Source: Syntrophobacter fumaroxidans MPOB
GTDB taxonomy: Bacteria > Desulfobacterota > Syntrophobacteria > Syntrophobacterales > Syntrophobacteraceae
Direction: 5' to 3'
DNA length: 64,000 bases
Assembly: GCF_000014965.1 (NCBI RefSeq)
Contig: NC_008554.1
Location: forward strand, 1,848,001 to 1,912,000
Position numbers and translations under genes: made by a program
In this document: positions 26,683 to 35,522 of the stretch, one piece after another
Layout: the number at the start of each line of letters is the position of its first letter
Position numbering within the stretch: the stretch's first letter is position 1
The notes under the pieces: generated by a model
Seen by the model: only the letters and a program-made list of their open reading frames with translations
Databases searched by the model: none
What the model was told of the DNA's origin: nothing

Positions 26683-27261
26683 ATGAGGCACAAACCATTT
26701 CTGAAATATCTCCAGCTGCTGACTCTCCTCTTGTTGTTCCTGCAATGCTATTCAACCCATGGCGCCGAGGACGAGCAGTTCACCGTCGGGACCCGGGTTC
26801 CCTCGTTCACCCTGCCGGCCCCCGAAAACGCTCAGGCTCAGAAGTATCTCGAGTTGGCTTCGGCCCAGCCGTTCACCATTTCCAAGATTGGCGCGAAGAT
26901 CGTCGTGATCGAGTTCTTCAGTGCCATGTGCCCGCACTGCCAAACGAACGCCCCCATAGTCAACAGGCTCTACAAAGCGATTCAGGATGACGCCCGGCTC
27001 TCGAAAGATGTTAAATTAATAGGGATAGCCGTCGGTAACAACAAGAAGCAGGCTGACGCATTCAGAAAGACGTACAAGGTTCCGTTCCCGGTGTTTCTCG
27101 ACGAGGAGTACGGCATCACCGGCCCCCTGGGAGGCGTCGACACACCCACCATGCTCGTCCTGGCCACAGCCGACAGCAAGGTGCTCGCCTGCCATGTTGG
27201 AGTCATTACGGATTTCGATGCGGTTCTGAAGGAACTCAGGGAACTCAGCAAGAAGCAATAG
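26683..27261 (+). CDS. Periplasmic TlpA/ResA-like thioredoxin-fold protein
   Basis: A 192-residue exported thioredoxin-like protein. The signal peptide spans about 1-27. The fold carries the redox motif CPHC (in FFSAMCPHCQTNAP) and a cis-Pro region GVDTPTMLVL. It probably reduces or oxidises disulfides in the periplasm. ATG 26683 follows GGAGG; the frame is open to 26650 but lacks a site there. It is the first gene of a four-gene operon, 6 bases before the cyclic-nucleotide/rhodanese gene and followed by a MauE-like protein that could supply electrons. Confidence 0.85.
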   Translation: MRHKPFLKYLQLLTLLLLFLQCYSTHGAEDEQFTVGTRVPSFTLPAPENAQAQKYLELASAQPFTISKIGAKIVVIEFFSAMCPHCQTNAPIVNRLYKAIQDDARLSKDVKLIGIAVGNNKKQADAFRKTYKVPFPVFLDEEYGITGPLGGVDTPTMLVLATADSKVLACHVGVITDFDAVLKELRELSKKQ

Positions 27262-27267
27262 ACTGCC

Positions 27268-28194
27268 ATGACCGAGTACGAAATCGAGAATATAAACAGC
27301 CTCTCCAAGAGCCCGCTTTTTCGCGATATCCCCAAAGACAGGCTGGCGGAGATCGCACGCTCCGCTCAAAACCGGATCGTGCCGCAGCATGGCTTTGTGA
27401 TCAGGCAGGGCGATGCCGCGGACGTCTTTTACGTCATCGCCTCGGGCCGCGTCCGGGTGACCAAGAAGAACGAACGGGGAATGGAGCGAGAGCTCGGCTT
27501 CCTCGGCCCGGGGGACAACTTCGGCGAGATAGCGCTGCTCACGGGCGAGCCCAGGGCGGCGGATGTGGTCGCCCTGGAAGAGACGCGCTGCATGGTCTTT
27601 TCAAAAGAGCAGTTTGACGCCCTGTTGACGGAGTTCCCCTATATTTACACGAAATTCGTCAAGGAAATGCGGCAGTGGCTGCTCAAGGACGATGAGGTGA
27701 TTTTCGAGGAAGCCGAGGAGGCCTACCAGGCCTCGCGACTTTCCTGGTACCAGTTCGTTTTGATCATTGCAGTGACCGTCGTCCTCGCGCTGTCGTTCAA
27801 TCGCTCGAATCCCAACGGAATCCCTTTGTTTCCCTCGATGCCCGACCGGAACGCCTTTCCCGCCGTCACCGTTTCCACGGCCATGGAGGAGTTGGAGCGG
27901 GGAGACGCCCTCATCGTGGACGCGATGCCCTCCAACTTTTATCAGAAACGCCACATCAAGAACGCGATCAATATGCCTCTCGCTCTTTTTGACATCGTCT
28001 ACACCATGACGTTCGACGAGGAAGACAAGGCCAGGAAGATCGTCGTTTACGGGACGACGATAAGCAAGCCGTACGACCTGGAAGTCGCGGAGAAGCTGGC
28101 CGCTCGAGGCCACACGAACGTGGGCATTCTGAACGGGGGCCTGGCGGAATGGGAAGCGAAGGGCTACCCCGTTGAAGGAAAGGCGAAAGAATGA
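27268..28194 (+). CDS. Membrane protein with cyclic-nucleotide-binding and Cys-less rhodanese domains
   Basis: A 308-residue protein. Residues about 12-130 are a cNMP-binding domain with an intact phosphate cassette (FGEIALLTGEPRAADV) but no DNA-binding domain. A membrane helix lies at about 160-178 (FVLIIAVTVVLALSF). Residues about 200-305 are a rhodanese domain (KRHIKNAINMPL, NVGILNGGLAEWEAKGYPV). The rhodanese active-site loop reads VVYGTTISK, without the catalytic Cys, so it is probably a binding module. The likely arrangement is cytoplasmic sensor and periplasmic rhodanese. It overlaps the next gene by 4 bases. Confidence 0.85.
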   Translation: MTEYEIENINSLSKSPLFRDIPKDRLAEIARSAQNRIVPQHGFVIRQGDAADVFYVIASGRVRVTKKNERGMERELGFLGPGDNFGEIALLTGEPRAADVVALEETRCMVFSKEQFDALLTEFPYIYTKFVKEMRQWLLKDDEVIFEEAEEAYQASRLSWYQFVLIIAVTVVLALSFNRSNPNGIPLFPSMPDRNAFPAVTVSTAMEELERGDALIVDAMPSNFYQKRHIKNAINMPLALFDIVYTMTFDEEDKARKIVVYGTTISKPYDLEVAEKLAARGHTNVGILNGGLAEWEAKGYPVEGKAKE

Positions 28195-28694
28195 TCCGCT
28201 CATTTCTGAAACGACTGATCTCGAGCGAATACGTGGCTCTCGTGCTGAGAATCTATGTCGGATACTTCTTCATATACGCCAGCCTGAGCAAGATCCCCTA
28301 TCCCGCGCAGTTCGCCGAGGCGACCGCGAACTACCGCCTGATACCCTACCTGTTTCTCAACCTGGGGGCCGTCATTCTGCCGTGGCTCGAGTTCGTTTGC
28401 GGGCTGTTTCTCATCATCGGCTTCATGTCGAGAGCTTCCGCAGTCCTGATCGGCCTCATGCTGATCGCATTCAACGTCATGGTGCTGATCAACATGTACT
28501 GGGGCGCTCCCATCTCGTGCGGCTGCTACGATACGGTGGGCGAGCCCATCGGTTGGAGGAAAATATTGGAGAACGCCGCCATGCTGCTCTTCACCGTGCA
28601 GATCTATTTCTTTGACGGGCTGTCCGTCTTTCGACGGCGCAAGTCGATTGTTTACGACAAGAGCGGAGCAGCCGCTCCCGCCTCGTCGCGATAG
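28191..28694 (+). CDS. MauE/DoxX-family membrane protein
   Basis: A 167-residue protein with four membrane helices. The ISCGCYD motif fits MauE-type proteins, which pass reducing power across the membrane to periplasmic thioredoxins. ATG 28191 overlaps the rhodanese gene stop (ATGA), so translation is coupled. With the TlpA-like protein two genes upstream, it suggests a periplasmic thiol-redox pathway. Confidence 0.8.
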   Translation: MIRSFLKRLISSEYVALVLRIYVGYFFIYASLSKIPYPAQFAEATANYRLIPYLFLNLGAVILPWLEFVCGLFLIIGFMSRASAVLIGLMLIAFNVMVLINMYWGAPISCGCYDTVGEPIGWRKILENAAMLLFTVQIYFFDGLSVFRRRKSIVYDKSGAAAPASSR

Positions 28695-28702
28695 GCTGTC
28701 TT

Positions 28703-29047
28703 ATGTCGAAAAAATCAAAATCCCTGGTTATCGTACGGCTGGTTTTTCTGTGCCTGTTTTTCCCCCTGCTGCTCGCGTGCGGTTCCAACGATTCCTATGT
28801 GGGCATCTACAAGGCCAGTGCCAACGACTCCCCCAGACAAGACGAAACGACCCTCGAGCTGAAACAGAACGGAGACGGTGTCTGGAGGGTGGGCGATGAT
28901 GAGATACCTTTTTCCTGGGAAGTGAAACACGATGAGCTCCGGGTGAACACGAAAGGCGGGGGAGTAATCGTCGGCAGGATCGAAAAAGAGATGCTCAGCC
29001 TCACGCTTCCGGGTTCCAAGCTGGTATCGTTCAAAAAGATCCACTGA
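28703..29047 (+). CDS. Small lipoprotein, function unknown
   Basis: A 114-residue protein with a lipoprotein signal (LLLACGSND, Cys about residue 26). The mature part is beta-rich with repeated charged turns (LELKQNGDGVWRVGDDE). It ends the thioredoxin/MauE operon, 8 bases after the MauE-like gene. A protein of similar size and style is encoded at 48667-49044. Confidence 0.7.
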   Translation: MSKKSKSLVIVRLVFLCLFFPLLLACGSNDSYVGIYKASANDSPRQDETTLELKQNGDGVWRVGDDEIPFSWEVKHDELRVNTKGGGVIVGRIEKEMLSLTLPGSKLVSFKKIH

Positions 29048-29587
29048 CCCCGGCGCATTCGCTCATTTCTGCCCCGCAGGGCCTTCACCGTCGCCCCATT
29101 CGCATGCTGCGGGGCATTCCGCTGGTTTTCCTCCCGATCGGCCGTCCAGCGTCATCGTTTTCCGATCAAGACCGCCAAGGTACTTCCCTGGCTGCGCCCC
29201 AGGAACTCTGTTCGCAGAGGAGGTCCGGCAGCCTTGCGGACCCTGAAAGCCCCTCCCAGGAACAAAATCGAAGAATAGTCAGAACTCCTGCCCGCACTTT
29301 GCCGATTCACTATGTGTTGCGAAATCGAAGCGTCTCGATTGTATTCGGATTGGGGAACGGTGGGCAGCTATGGTAGAAATGGCCGGGGCGTTTTCCCGGA
29401 AACACATGATTCCAACCACTTCGCGGGGACAAGGGCGGAGGATCGCTCGATCGGCAAGCGTCCCCGCCTGCAGTTGCCGACACCCTGTCGAACGATTCCA
29501 TTCCCGGGACGGCCGAGGGTACGGACCTCCGCGCCGGGGCGGCATTTCCATGCCGCCGCCCGGCTTATTCCTGACGGAGGGCGGCGG
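29048..29587. other. Intergenic spacer, no gene supported
   Basis: 540 bases between the thioredoxin operon and the diguanylate cyclase gene. The reading frame of the cyclase is open back to 29312, but that part is Arg/Pro-rich and unlike its domains, so it is treated as non-coding leader. Confidence 0.45.
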
Positions 29588-30646
29588 ATGAGCGATGAAA
29601 AGAAGAGCCGGCGGGAGTTGGTGGAGGAACTCGCCCTGCTGCGTCGGCGCGTCATCGAGTTGGAAAACCTGCAGGAAAACCACAGACGAGTGGAAGAGGC
29701 ATTGCGGGAAAGCGAGGAACGTTTCCGATTCATGGCGGAAACGACGGGAGACGTGCTCTACCAGCTCCGATACGACTCCATGAAATACGACTACATGAGT
29801 CCCTCCATTGTAAAACTCACCGGCCATTCGCCCGAGGAAATCGATGCCGTCGGGTTCAGGAAGCTCATCGTCAGCATCGAGGATCATGGAGAGAAAAACC
29901 TCTCCATGGAGGCAATCGCCAAGAACCGGCAGGACGGCAAGACCGGCGAGTACCACGCGGACTACCGGGTGCAAACGAAGAGCGGCGAAGAAAAGTGGCT
30001 GGGGGACCATTCCTTCCCGTTGCGGGACAGCTCCGGACAGGTGATCGGGTCGGTTGGAATTCTCACCGACATCACGCGGCGAAAGAAAATGGAGGCGAAG
30101 CTTCGAGAACTGAACAGGAAACTGGAGCGTCTTGCCACCCTCGACGGCCTGACCCGGGTGGCCAACCGGCGCAGCCTGGACCGGTTCCTTGACCTGGAAT
30201 GGCGGCGCACGCGGCGCGAGCGGGCACCCATGGCGCTCATCCTCAGCGACATCGATCATTTCAAACTCTACAACGACACGTACGGCCACCTCGCCGGGGA
30301 TGACTGCCTGCGGGCGGTGGCCACCGCCATCAAGGAATGTGCGAAACGTCCCATGGACCTCGTCGCACGCTACGGAGGCGAGGAATTCGCCGTTGTCTTG
30401 CCTAACACCAATGCGGACGGAGCCGTCCACATCGCCGAGACCATCTGCCGGGAGGTCGAGAACCTGCGCGTTCGTCACCCGGAATCCTCCACGGGTGAAT
30501 TCTTGACCCTGAGCTGTGGGGTCGCCGCCATGGTCCCGCGCGAGGAAAGTACTCCCGAGGCGCTCGTCGCCGCAGCGGACGAAGCGCTTTACGAAGCCAA
30601 GAAGCAGGGGCGCAACCGAGTCGTTTTGAAGGATCGAGGGCGGTAG
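29588..30646 (+). CDS. PAS-domain diguanylate cyclase
   Basis: A 352-residue soluble enzyme making cyclic di-GMP from two GTP. It has an N-terminal coiled coil (about 5-45), a PAS domain with a PAC end (about 40-165, closing VGILTDITRRKKMEAK) and a GGDEF domain (about 185-350). The active-site motif is GGEEF at residues 263-267, an active variant. The inhibitory I-site RxxD (RPMD) lies exactly five residues before it, so product inhibition is expected. GGAGG precedes ATG 29588. Confidence 0.92.
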   Translation: MSDEKKSRRELVEELALLRRRVIELENLQENHRRVEEALRESEERFRFMAETTGDVLYQLRYDSMKYDYMSPSIVKLTGHSPEEIDAVGFRKLIVSIEDHGEKNLSMEAIAKNRQDGKTGEYHADYRVQTKSGEEKWLGDHSFPLRDSSGQVIGSVGILTDITRRKKMEAKLRELNRKLERLATLDGLTRVANRRSLDRFLDLEWRRTRRERAPMALILSDIDHFKLYNDTYGHLAGDDCLRAVATAIKECAKRPMDLVARYGGEEFAVVLPNTNADGAVHIAETICREVENLRVRHPESSTGEFLTLSCGVAAMVPREESTPEALVAAADEALYEAKKQGRNRVVLKDRGR

Positions 30647-31073
30647 ACGGATCAGACCATTCCAGGCTCTTGTGAAGGTCGGAAAAGACCGGCTTCGTTG
30701 GCGCCGCACAATCCCGCCCGCGTCAACTCCCGATGGGCAGGTGTTGTGTCGTCTTGAACGCACCTCGATATGAGATCGAGCGGCAGGGTATGGCGCCGCA
30801 ACGTCATTTCACGTTCCACGTTGCAGTACTGTTCGAAATGCGACATCACCGATTCACGCAGGCTGCGATGGACGGGCTCGCGCAGGACGCGCAACGGGCG
30901 GCGGTCGTCCAATGGAGCGTGAATTCCGAACCGATTTCCGGCGCGTCATCCGCCTCCAATCCCTGGGGGCCGTCTACACCACCTCGCCCGATGGGAAGAG
31001 CGGCGTGCCCATGCAGCCACGCAAACCGCGAAAGGGACACTACGCGACGCCGGATCGGCACCTTTTACACGAC
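30647..31073. other. Intergenic spacer between convergent genes
   Basis: 427 bases between the + strand cyclase and the - strand zinc-ribbon gene. No clear terminator hairpin with a T-run and no family-like protein was found. Confidence 0.4.
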
Positions 31074-31412
31074 TCAGTTTGCCATGCGCAGTTTGATGAT
31101 ATTGTCCGGTTTTTCACCTGCCTTGATCGGGAACTCGACCCCCCTCGTGGATCGGACGATCCTCCTCAGAGGAATGCAGACTTCGCTGGCACACTTGGGG
31201 CAGACTTCATCGGCGTGAACTTCCTCGCAGGAAACACACAACTGAAGATTGAACACCGAGGTGTGAAACGATTGGTCGGGAATTCGTATTTTCCTGGTGC
31301 GCTTGAGCCATTCCAGCTCGAAATCGGCCTTTTTCTCTGCCGTGAAAATGTGCCACCAGACCCCGATGAAACCTATCACCAGGACAAAGATAACCGGGAC
31401 AAACCATTCCAT
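31074..31412 (-). CDS. Membrane-anchored zinc-ribbon protein, function unknown
   Basis: A 112-residue protein with one N-terminal membrane helix (about 3-24), a basic helical linker, then a probable zinc ribbon of two knuckles: CVSCEEVHADEVCPKC (CxxC-x8-CxxC) with a further Cys nearby. A consensus GGAGGAG precedes ATG 31412, so the longer in-frame start is rejected. I do not recognise a named family; a small adaptor or metal-binding role is possible. Confidence 0.7.
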   Translation of the reverse strand: MEWFVPVIFVLVIGFIGVWWHIFTAEKKADFELEWLKRTRKIRIPDQSFHTSVFNLQLCVSCEEVHADEVCPKCASEVCIPLRRIVRSTRGVEFPIKAGEKPDNIIKLRMAN

Positions 31413-32061
31413 CTTTGCTCCTCCTGTTTTTGTGGCGTCAAAGCCCGCCAAGCCTTTCCAAGAGCAGCACATTGACATTGGCGAAAGAGCTGGGGAACAT
31501 TCAGGAAGGTATAGCGGCGGACTGCCTCGTCGACCTATTTATAAAATTAATTCTTCATTCCCTACTTTGCCATCGGGTCGAGACAGTATTTTTGTCGCAC
31601 GGAAACAATATTCCACAATTTGACGAACGTACCGAAAAGTTCCCTCATTTGAGCAGGCTCCGGGCGGGGAAAGACCACGCCTTCCTTTATCCTCGGGACG
31701 GACGGGCTCCGGGAATCCCACTTCCGTTTGCCGTCCGCCGACGGAACTTCAAGGGTGGCCGGCGGATGCCCGGGCGAGTTGAGGGCTTCGCGGTGGCCGG
31801 TAAGGTGATCCTGACGGCGAAAGCCAGGCACAACCGCTTCGCGTCGCGAGCCTCGCATCGCGCGCGCAAGCGCTCTCCCTCCGGAACCATCAGATACGAC
31901 TGGGATTTCCCGTTCTTCCTTTTTTCTGCTGTGGTTTCTGTGCTATAAGGCGCCGGTCTCCCGTCCGAAGGGCAACCCGATGGGCGACGTCACGGCGTGT
32001 GGCGAATTGTTCGGCCACATTCCAAATCGGTAAGGTGTAGAATGGAAGGAGTCCTTTGCAT
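31413..32061. other. Divergent intergenic region, no gene supported
   Basis: 649 bases. It should hold promoters for the - strand zinc-ribbon gene and the + strand small exported protein. A short AT-rich stretch at 31536-31560 and a TATAAG at about 31944 are possible promoter parts. Short frames here do not look like proteins. Confidence 0.4.
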
Positions 32062-32343
32062 ATGCCCGGCAAGCGAGTTCTGATATTTCTTGCCCTCCTC
32101 GTGTCGGCAGCGGCCTTTTTCCTTTGGTCGGCTCCACCGGCACGGGCACAGAGTCAGGAGCAGGCCCGCACGGACGAATCACTGCGCCAGCTCCAGGAAC
32201 AATGGCGCCAAATAATGAAAAACGAGTACAATCCCGCCGCCGTCACTCCCAACCGCTCGGCAAAGCCCATGTTCGACCGGGAACGCGAGAGAAGGGGCCA
32301 TCCCGGCTCGAGACCCGCCCGGCAAAAATCTCGAAGGCGCTAG
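32062..32343 (+). CDS. Small exported protein, function unknown
   Basis: About 93 residues with a signal peptide (KRVLIFLALLVSAAAFFLWS, cleaved near ARA-QS), then a Gln/Arg-rich helical mature part. AAGGAG lies 11 bases before ATG 32062; a TTG at 32056 is an alternative start with better spacing. The arginine-rich end resembles translated non-coding sequence, so the gene could be decayed or shorter. Confidence 0.5.
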   Translation: MPGKRVLIFLALLVSAAAFFLWSAPPARAQSQEQARTDESLRQLQEQWRQIMKNEYNPAAVTPNRSAKPMFDRERERRGHPGSRPARQKSRRR

Positions 32344-32662
32344 CCGAAGCCGGATGCATAAGCAGAATTGCCCCTTTCGTCGAGCCGGCGGGACGGCCCT
32401 TGCGGGCTCTGGTTTTTCCGGGCCGTCCGGGGGATAGCCTTGTTCCGTTGCCGTTCCACAACCCGAATCGGCTCTCTGAGCGCACCGCTCGGCTTGCCTC
32501 CGGGAACCCGGCGGAGAGGAAGCCAGGAGAGTCGGACTTCCGCCTCCGGGTTTTGGCGAAGCGTCCGAATGCGAGCCTTCCCCCGCAGAGTCGGGATCGG
32601 TTGGGCCGTCGCGCTGTATTTCGGGAAAGGTCCTTTGAGAGAAGGCCTTTGCCGACCGACTC
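32344..32662. other. Intergenic spacer between convergent genes
   Basis: 319 bases with no recognised gene, RNA or terminator hairpin. A + strand frame that runs through it overlaps the small exported gene and has no protein-like features. Confidence 0.4.
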
Positions 32663-33424
32663 CTAGCGGACCAGGTAGACCCCCGCCACCACCACGCCGA
32701 TGGCCACGACGATTCGCCGCAGCACGGCCGGTCGGATTTTTCCCGCAAGGCGGCCTCCCACTGCTCCCCCGATCAGCGCGCCCACCGCCATCACCGCCGC
32801 GGCAGACCACATCACCTGATCGGAGAAGAGAAAGAAGGCCGCCGCGGCGATGTTGACAACGAGGGCTATGACCTGCTTGATCGCGTTCAACCTGGTCAGG
32901 GATTCATCGATGACGAGCCCGAGCACGGCCAGTACGATCACGCTCAGCCCTGCGCCGAAATAGCCTCCATAGACGGCGGCTATGCCGACCGGCAACACCG
33001 TCCACATTTCATGCGGCGGCGCCGATCCTTTGTGCTCCGCACGACGCGTGAGCCAGGCGCGCACCGAGTCCTGCGCGGCGAGCAAGCCCGCGGCAAGCAG
33101 TATCAGGAAAGGCACAAGGCTCCGAAAGACCCGTTCGCCCGTGTTCAACAGCAAAATGCCGCCCGCGATCCCTCCGATCATGCCGGCGGGAACGAGCAGC
33201 CACATCCTTCGTTCGTTTCCGCGCAAATCGTTCAGCTGCGCCAGGCTCCCTCCCAGGTACCCGGGGCACAGGGCCACCGTATTGGTCACGTTGGCCGCCA
33301 CCGCCGGCACGCCAACCGCTGTCAGCATGGGAAACGTGATCAGGGTTCCGCCTCCGGCCAGGGCGTTCACAGCACCTCCCGCAACAGCCGCCAGTCCCAC
33401 AAGAAGCAGTTCCAACTCGCCCAT
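32663..33424 (-). CDS. TSUP-family permease (TauE/SafE)
   Basis: A 253-residue membrane protein with about eight helices and the two half-repeats of the TauE/SafE family; the first begins with [22 protein letters not shown], where the Gly-rich loop is diagnostic. Family members export sulfite, sulfonates or sulfoacetate, or move other small anions. It is followed upstream by a GntR regulator on the same strand (62 bases), so the two may be one unit. The substrate is not evident. Confidence 0.88.
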   Translation of the reverse strand: MGELELLLVGLAAVAGGAVNALAGGGTLITFPMLTAVGVPAVAANVTNTVALCPGYLGGSLAQLNDLRGNERRMWLLVPAGMIGGIAGGILLLNTGERVFRSLVPFLILLAAGLLAAQDSVRAWLTRRAEHKGSAPPHEMWTVLPVGIAAVYGGYFGAGLSVIVLAVLGLVIDESLTRLNAIKQVIALVVNIAAAAFFLFSDQVMWSAAAVMAVGALIGGAVGGRLAGKIRPAVLRRIVVAIGVVVAGVYLVR

Positions 33425-33486
33425 CTTCCTCGCCGTCCTTTCTTCTCATCCGCTCACGGCCCGCTGCGCGCCGGGCCTCCCGTGTT

Positions 33487-34224
33487 TCAGCGCCCGGTCT
33501 TCCCCCCGTCTCCGCTCCGGTCTTCCCCGACGCCGCTCATAATGATCCGTTCCACCGATTCCAAGTGCTCCCGCATGGCCGTACATGCCAGGCCGGGGTC
33601 TCCAACCTCAAGGGCGTCGATGATCCTCAGGTGCCCAACCACCGAAACACGCCTTCGGGCCGCAGTCCTGAGGGATTCCGACCGGCTCTCGGCAAGTATC
33701 CCGTTCACCGTTTCCATCACCTCCCTCACGACCCTGTTCTTCGACGCCTCGGCCAACAGCAGGTGGAACGCCGCATCCAGCTCGGAATCCTCCATCCCCG
33801 CCAGATGCCTCCTCTCCTGATCACAGACGATGACTTTGAGACGGTCCAATTCTTCCGGAGTAACGTTCCTGGCCGCCAGAGCCGCAATCTGGGGTTCCAC
33901 GAGCAACCGGAATTCCAGGATCTCCCGGATCAAGTCCTTACGGGCCTGGATCGCCATCGCAAACGAGTCGATCACAGCGGATTCTTCCGCGGCACGCACA
34001 TACGTGCCGTCGCCCCGGCGGCTTTCGAGAATCTTTCTTTCTGAAAGCGCCTGGATCGCCTGCCTGACGCAGTTGCGCGACACCTTGAAACGCTCGGCCA
34101 GAGTCCGCTCCGGAGGGATTTTCCCGCCCACCCGCAGCTCACCGAGGCGGATCATTTCTTTGATCCGCTCGACGACTTCGTTGTAGAGATACCTTTTCCC
34201 GGGGGAAGCGACTTCGTCCGCCAT
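33487..34224 (-). CDS. FadR-subfamily GntR transcriptional regulator
   Basis: A 245-residue regulator with an N-terminal winged helix (about 8-78; GGKIPPERTLAERFKVSR and GDGTYVRA) and a C-terminal FCD ligand-binding domain (about 95-230) with the His and Asp positions that bind metal in such proteins. ATG 34224 follows GGAGGAAGG; the ATG 21 bases upstream has no site. It probably controls the TSUP permease or the divergent BASS transporter in response to a small carboxylate. A matching operator lies 59 bases upstream. Confidence 0.9.
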   Translation of the reverse strand: MADEVASPGKRYLYNEVVERIKEMIRLGELRVGGKIPPERTLAERFKVSRNCVRQAIQALSERKILESRRGDGTYVRAAEESAVIDSFAMAIQARKDLIREILEFRLLVEPQIAALAARNVTPEELDRLKVIVCDQERRHLAGMEDSELDAAFHLLLAEASKNRVVREVMETVNGILAESRSESLRTAARRRVSVVGHLRIIDALEVGDPGLACTAMREHLESVERIIMSGVGEDRSGDGGKTGR

Positions 34225-34604
34225 GTACCCTTCCTCCCCGCCCATGGGGCCATTCCATCAACTCATTTCAGGCTAAAGATTAATTGGTAGGACCAATAAC
34301 ATATCGTTATGGAGATTTCAATATAATTGGTTTAGCATCTACATGCCCGGCGTGAAAAAGCTCAGTCACCACCCGCGGTGAAAGTGGGCATTCGGCGAAC
34401 CTTGCCCGAGGGTTCCGGGTTCACCTGCGAAACGGTGATGTCCAAGGCGAAAAAGTGAAGGCTCGAATTCGTTTCCACTGGGACGGCGACGAAAAACCGG
34501 TTATAAGACCGGCAATCCAGAACAAGCGGGACGGAACGGGTCCGGCATCGAAGATGCGGGGGCTCCCTTCGTTCCCCGCGAAACACGAGAAGGTCCGGTG
34601 CATC
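34225..34604. promoter_or_regulatory. Divergent promoter region of the GntR regulator and BASS transporter
   Basis: 380 bases, locally AT-rich at 34275-34335. TATAAT at 34322-34327 may be a -10 box for the + strand transporter gene. On the - strand a TTGAAA (34315-34310) could serve as -35 for the regulator, with its -10 over the operator. These boxes were read by eye. No gene is supported; the + strand frame open from 34455 lacks a start site there. Confidence 0.45.
34283..34297. promoter_or_regulatory. Probable FadR/FCD-type operator
   Basis: Perfect inverted repeat ATTGGTAGGACCAAT with the core TGGT-N3-ACCA, the consensus reported for FadR-subfamily GntR regulators. It lies in the divergent region between the regulator and the BASS transporter, so it can serve autoregulation and control of the transporter. 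A half site, ATTGGT, follows at 34326-34331, next to a TATAAT at 34322. Confidence 0.6.
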
Positions 34605-35522
34605 ATGTTCACCCTGCGAGACGGGCTCATGCTCGTCCTTACCCTGTCCTCAATTCTTGCCGGCGTTCTCTTTCCCACCTTTGGAGCCCCCTTCCAGCCC
34701 TACCCCATGTACTGTATGATGGTGCTGCTTTTCTTCAGTTTTCTTCCCATCCGATTCAGCAACATGCTGTACGCCCTCAGGGCTTCCTGGGCCGGAACGC
34801 TCCACTGCCTGCTCTTCAAGCTCGTCCTGTTGCCCGTGCTGGTATTCGTCGCTTTTCACAGCCTGCTTCCGGAGTACGCTCTTGCAGCTTTGCTGCTGTC
34901 CGGAGTCTCCAGCGGGGTCGCCTCACCCTTTTTCGCCGTCCTGGTGCAGGCCAACATGGCGATCGTGCTCGGCATGGTGGTCATGAGTTCGATTCTGGTC
35001 CCGTTCACGCTTCCCACGCTGGTACACGTGCTCATGGGCAGGGAGATGTCGATACCGTTTGCGGCCATGTCTTACCTCCTGGGCATGGTGATCTTCGTCC
35101 CCCTCTTCATTGCGGAAGTCCTGAAGCGTTTCACGCCGGCCGTGTCGACGCGGCTCATGGAAATCCGTTATCCTGCCTCGCTGTTGTGCTTTGTCATCAC
35201 GAATCTCGGTATTTTTTCAAAGTACGCATCGTTCCTGCGTGAGCAGCCGTCAACCGTTGCGGTCGCTTTCGGTGTGGCAACGGTTCTGGCCGGTTTTTAT
35301 TTTGTGGCGGGAACCCTCGTAGCGCATAACCGGCCTCCGGCCGACCGCCTGGCGGCGGTCGTCAGCTTCGGCCTCATCAATAACGTGCTTGTCCTCGTGT
35401 TCAGCTCGGAATTTTTCGGTCCTCTCGAGCCCACGGTCGCCGCCATGTACAACGTTCCTTTCTTCAGCCTGATCATCCCGTTGCGTTTCTACCAGAAATG
35501 GGCCATGCGCCGAAGTTCCTGA
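34605..35522 (+). CDS. Bile acid:sodium symporter-like (BASS/SBF) transporter
   Basis: A 305-residue membrane protein with 9-10 helices. The LLLSGVSSGVASPFFAVLVQAN segment is the conserved crossover region of SBF/BASS carriers, which move organic anions with sodium. AGAAGG precedes ATG 34605. It is divergent from the FadR-type regulator and probably controlled by it. An AEC-type carrier is a less likely alternative. Confidence 0.8.
   Translation: MFTLRDGLMLVLTLSSILAGVLFPTFGAPFQPYPMYCMMVLLFFSFLPIRFSNMLYALRASWAGTLHCLLFKLVLLPVLVFVAFHSLLPEYALAALLLSGVSSGVASPFFAVLVQANMAIVLGMVVMSSILVPFTLPTLVHVLMGREMSIPFAAMSYLLGMVIFVPLFIAEVLKRFTPAVSTRLMEIRYPASLLCFVITNLGIFSKYASFLREQPSTVAVAFGVATVLAGFYFVAGTLVAHNRPPADRLAAVVSFGLINNVLVLVFSSEFFGPLEPTVAAMYNVPFFSLIIPLRFYQKWAMRRSS

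Noticed and set aside
32124-32666. 180-codon + strand frame after the small exported protein
   Set aside because: It overlaps that gene in another frame, is Arg/Pro-rich and has no domain.
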